Assembly: GCA_002255575.1 (NCBI GenBank)
Contig: NCAT01000022.1
Coordinates: 1-34,631 of the forward strand
DNA length: 34,631 nucleotides
Direction: 5' to 3'
DNA from: Acidocella sp. 20-57-95
GTDB lineage: Bacteria > Pseudomonadota > Alphaproteobacteria > Acetobacterales > Acetobacteraceae
Made by a program: the position numbers and the translations under genes. The notes under the pieces were generated by a model. The model made no database searches, was not told the DNA's origin, and saw nothing but the letters and a program-made list of their open reading frames with translations. This document shows, in pieces, positions 33,454 to 34,631 of this stretch; within the stretch, counting starts at the first letter, position 1, and each line of letters starts with the position of its first letter.

Positions 33454-34425
33454 ATGTCGGGCTTGAAGGTCGGGTTAATTGGGGCGGGGCATTTTGGCCG
33501 GTTTCATGCGTTAAAACTCGCCGCCGCCAAACGCGCGGTGATCACCGGTATTTACGACGCCTCAGCCGATCGTGCCCAAGCGGTGGCATGGGAAACCGGC
33601 ACCCAGCCGATGGGGCTAGATGAGCTGCTGGCAGCCTCCGATGCCGTGATTATCGCCGCCCCGGCGGAATTTCATTTTGAACTGGCGGCCAAGGCCCTGA
33701 ATGCGGGCAAACATGTGCTGGTGGAAAAGCCTATCGCCGCGACTTTAGACCAGGCGACCGAACTCGCGGCCCTGGCGCGGAGCAAAAAACTGGTTTTGCA
33801 GGTGGGGCATCTGGAACGGTTTTCCGCCGCCCATGGTGCGGTTACTGCGCGCATGGGCAAGCCGCTTTACATCGAGGCCGTGCGCGTGGCCCCCTTCAAG
33901 CCGCGCGGCACCGATGTTTCGGTGATCCTGGATTTAATGATCCATGATCTGGATTTGATTCTGGCGCTTGTAGATGAGCCGATCGCGCATGTGGATGCGG
34001 TGGGGGCCAGCGTGGCCAGCGCGCACGAGGATATCGCCAACGCGCGGATTAAATTCACTAATGGCGCGGTGGCCACCATTACTGCCAGCCGGATTTCCCT
34101 GAAGACCGAGCGCAAAATGCGGATATTCTCCGCCTCCGGTTATCTGACCGTGGATTTCGCGGCCCGCAAACTAACCTTGATCGGCCGCGACATTGGCATG
34201 AAACTGCCAGGGTTCGAGGAATTCGGCCTAGAGCAAGCCGGCTGGGAAGACCATGACGCGCTGGCGGCAGAACACGAAGCGTTCTTCGCCTCCGTACTGG
34301 ATGGCGCCCCGGTGGCGGTGGACGCCGAGGCCGGCAAACGCGCCCTGGCGGCAGCGCTGGCAGTAAGTGCCGCAATCGCCGAAAGCCGCGCGCTGGCGGA
34401 GGCAAGTGGGTTGGTGGGGTCGTAA
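33454..34425 (+). CDS. Gfo/Idh/MocA family oxidoreductase, GnnA-like
   Basis: This 323-residue NAD(P)-dependent dehydrogenase has the Rossmann motif GLIGAGHFGRFHA at 7-19, the family's VLVEKPIAATLDQA segment near residue 90, and VILDLMIHDLDLILAL with the likely catalytic His. VGHLERF, EAVRVAPFKPRGTDV, IANARIKFTNGAVATITASRIS and ERKMRIFSASGYLTVDF closely recall the oxidoreductases found in alphaproteobacterial lipid A clusters, including GnnA. GnnA oxidises UDP-GlcNAc at C3 on the way to diamino-sugar lipid A. The neighbours here are secDF rather than lpx genes and no GnnB-like transaminase is visible, so that role is inference. The ATG follows GGAGAGG three bases upstream. Confidence 0.9.
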   Translation: MSGLKVGLIGAGHFGRFHALKLAAAKRAVITGIYDASADRAQAVAWETGTQPMGLDELLAASDAVIIAAPAEFHFELAAKALNAGKHVLVEKPIAATLDQATELAALARSKKLVLQVGHLERFSAAHGAVTARMGKPLYIEAVRVAPFKPRGTDVSVILDLMIHDLDLILALVDEPIAHVDAVGASVASAHEDIANARIKFTNGAVATITASRISLKTERKMRIFSASGYLTVDFAARKLTLIGRDIGMKLPGFEEFGLEQAGWEDHDALAAEHEAFFASVLDGAPVAVDAEAGKRALAAALAVSAAIAESRALAEASGLVGS

Positions 34426-34474
34426 GCTCGGGCTCACCATATCGGAAACGCCCGGTATCCAAGACTATCTGTCG

Positions 34475-34565
34475 CCCCCCGCGAAGGCGGGGGGAGCAAT
34501 CTATCTTGCTTTGGTGACGTGGCCAAAAAATAGATTGCCGCGCGGCGCTTTGCGCGGCTCGCAAT
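34475..34565. repeat. composite palindromic (REP-like) element
   Basis: Three nested inverted repeats follow the oxidoreductase gene. CCCCCCGC-GAAG-GCGGGGGG (34475-34494) is a perfect eight-pair hairpin. GCAATCTAT (34496-34504) pairs with ATAGATTGC (34530-34538). ATTGCCGCGC pairs around GGCGCTTT with GCGCGGC and GCAAT (34534-34565). The right part, ending CGCAATGACG, resembles widespread dispersed repeats of the type CATTGCGAG...GCAATC. The first hairpin may also end transcription of the oxidoreductase gene. Confidence 0.6.
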
Positions 34566-34631
34566 GACGTTACGGGTGTCGGGACATGTTAGAACCCAGG
34601 CTCGCCCACACCCTCTCATCCCCGGTCTCGT
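34566..34631. other. right edge, nothing recognised
   Basis: The last 66 bases contain no supported gene or site. Open frames here are short minus-strand shadows that run into the repeat. Confidence 0.5.

Overview
The window looks like chromosomal DNA of an alphaproteobacterium, most plausibly from the Rhodospirillales/Acetobacteraceae side. The base composition is moderately GC-rich. The ATP synthase genes are in F1-only order (atpH-atpA-atpG, with atpD just starting at the left edge). There is a TIGR02300/FYDLN-acid zinc-ribbon protein divergent from aroA-cmk, an STAS-fused MlaE permease and a YjbE-type TerC protein. This placement is inference; no rRNA or other phylogenetic marker is present. 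No tRNA, rRNA, CRISPR, phage or intact insertion sequence was seen.

Layout. 1-2953 (minus): F1 ATP synthase genes; the atpH/atpA junction is abnormal. 3099-6229: a DUF2889 protein divergent from a DHA2-type drug exporter coupled to a DUF1348 (NTF2-like) protein, then a secreted GlcG/HbpS protein. 6243-8522: yicC-gmk (minus) divergent from a short-chain dehydrogenase. 8699-10486: a soluble double-PAS chemoreceptor ending in a CheR-tether-like NWDEF. 10655-15864 (minus): a VirK/YbjX (DUF535) protein and a tightly coupled five-gene operon, yjbE/terC - STAS-mlaE - mlaF - mlaD - PqiC-like lipoprotein, for envelope lipid transport. 15959-17999: purB and a TANGO2/NRDE protein. 18104-21283 (minus): a GYPPQ-repeat protein, a PuuD-like amidotransferase, a Bcr/CflA exporter and a VapC/Phd-type toxin-antitoxin pair with a double palindromic operator. 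21432-27032 (minus): ftsK, a PaaI-type thioesterase, a nitroreductase, cmk and aroA. 27131-27460: the FYDLN protein.

27461-29482 is the most accessory-looking part. It has about 880 bases without an intact gene, holding a decayed zinc-dependent alcohol dehydrogenase 3' end and a short tandem repeat, followed by an orphan Tat-exported Bug/TctC solute-binding protein of lower GC. After it come an EAL-domain protein, secD-secF, and a Gfo/Idh/MocA oxidoreductase resembling the lipid A GnnA family. The window closes in a strong composite palindromic repeat.

Most genes are housekeeping. The items most worth following up are the broken-looking atpH/atpA junction, the twin TGAC-N4-GTCA operator of the toxin-antitoxin pair, the alcohol dehydrogenase relic, and the coupling of a TerC-family protein to an Mla-type lipid transporter. 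I do not see a convincing wholly new multi-gene system.
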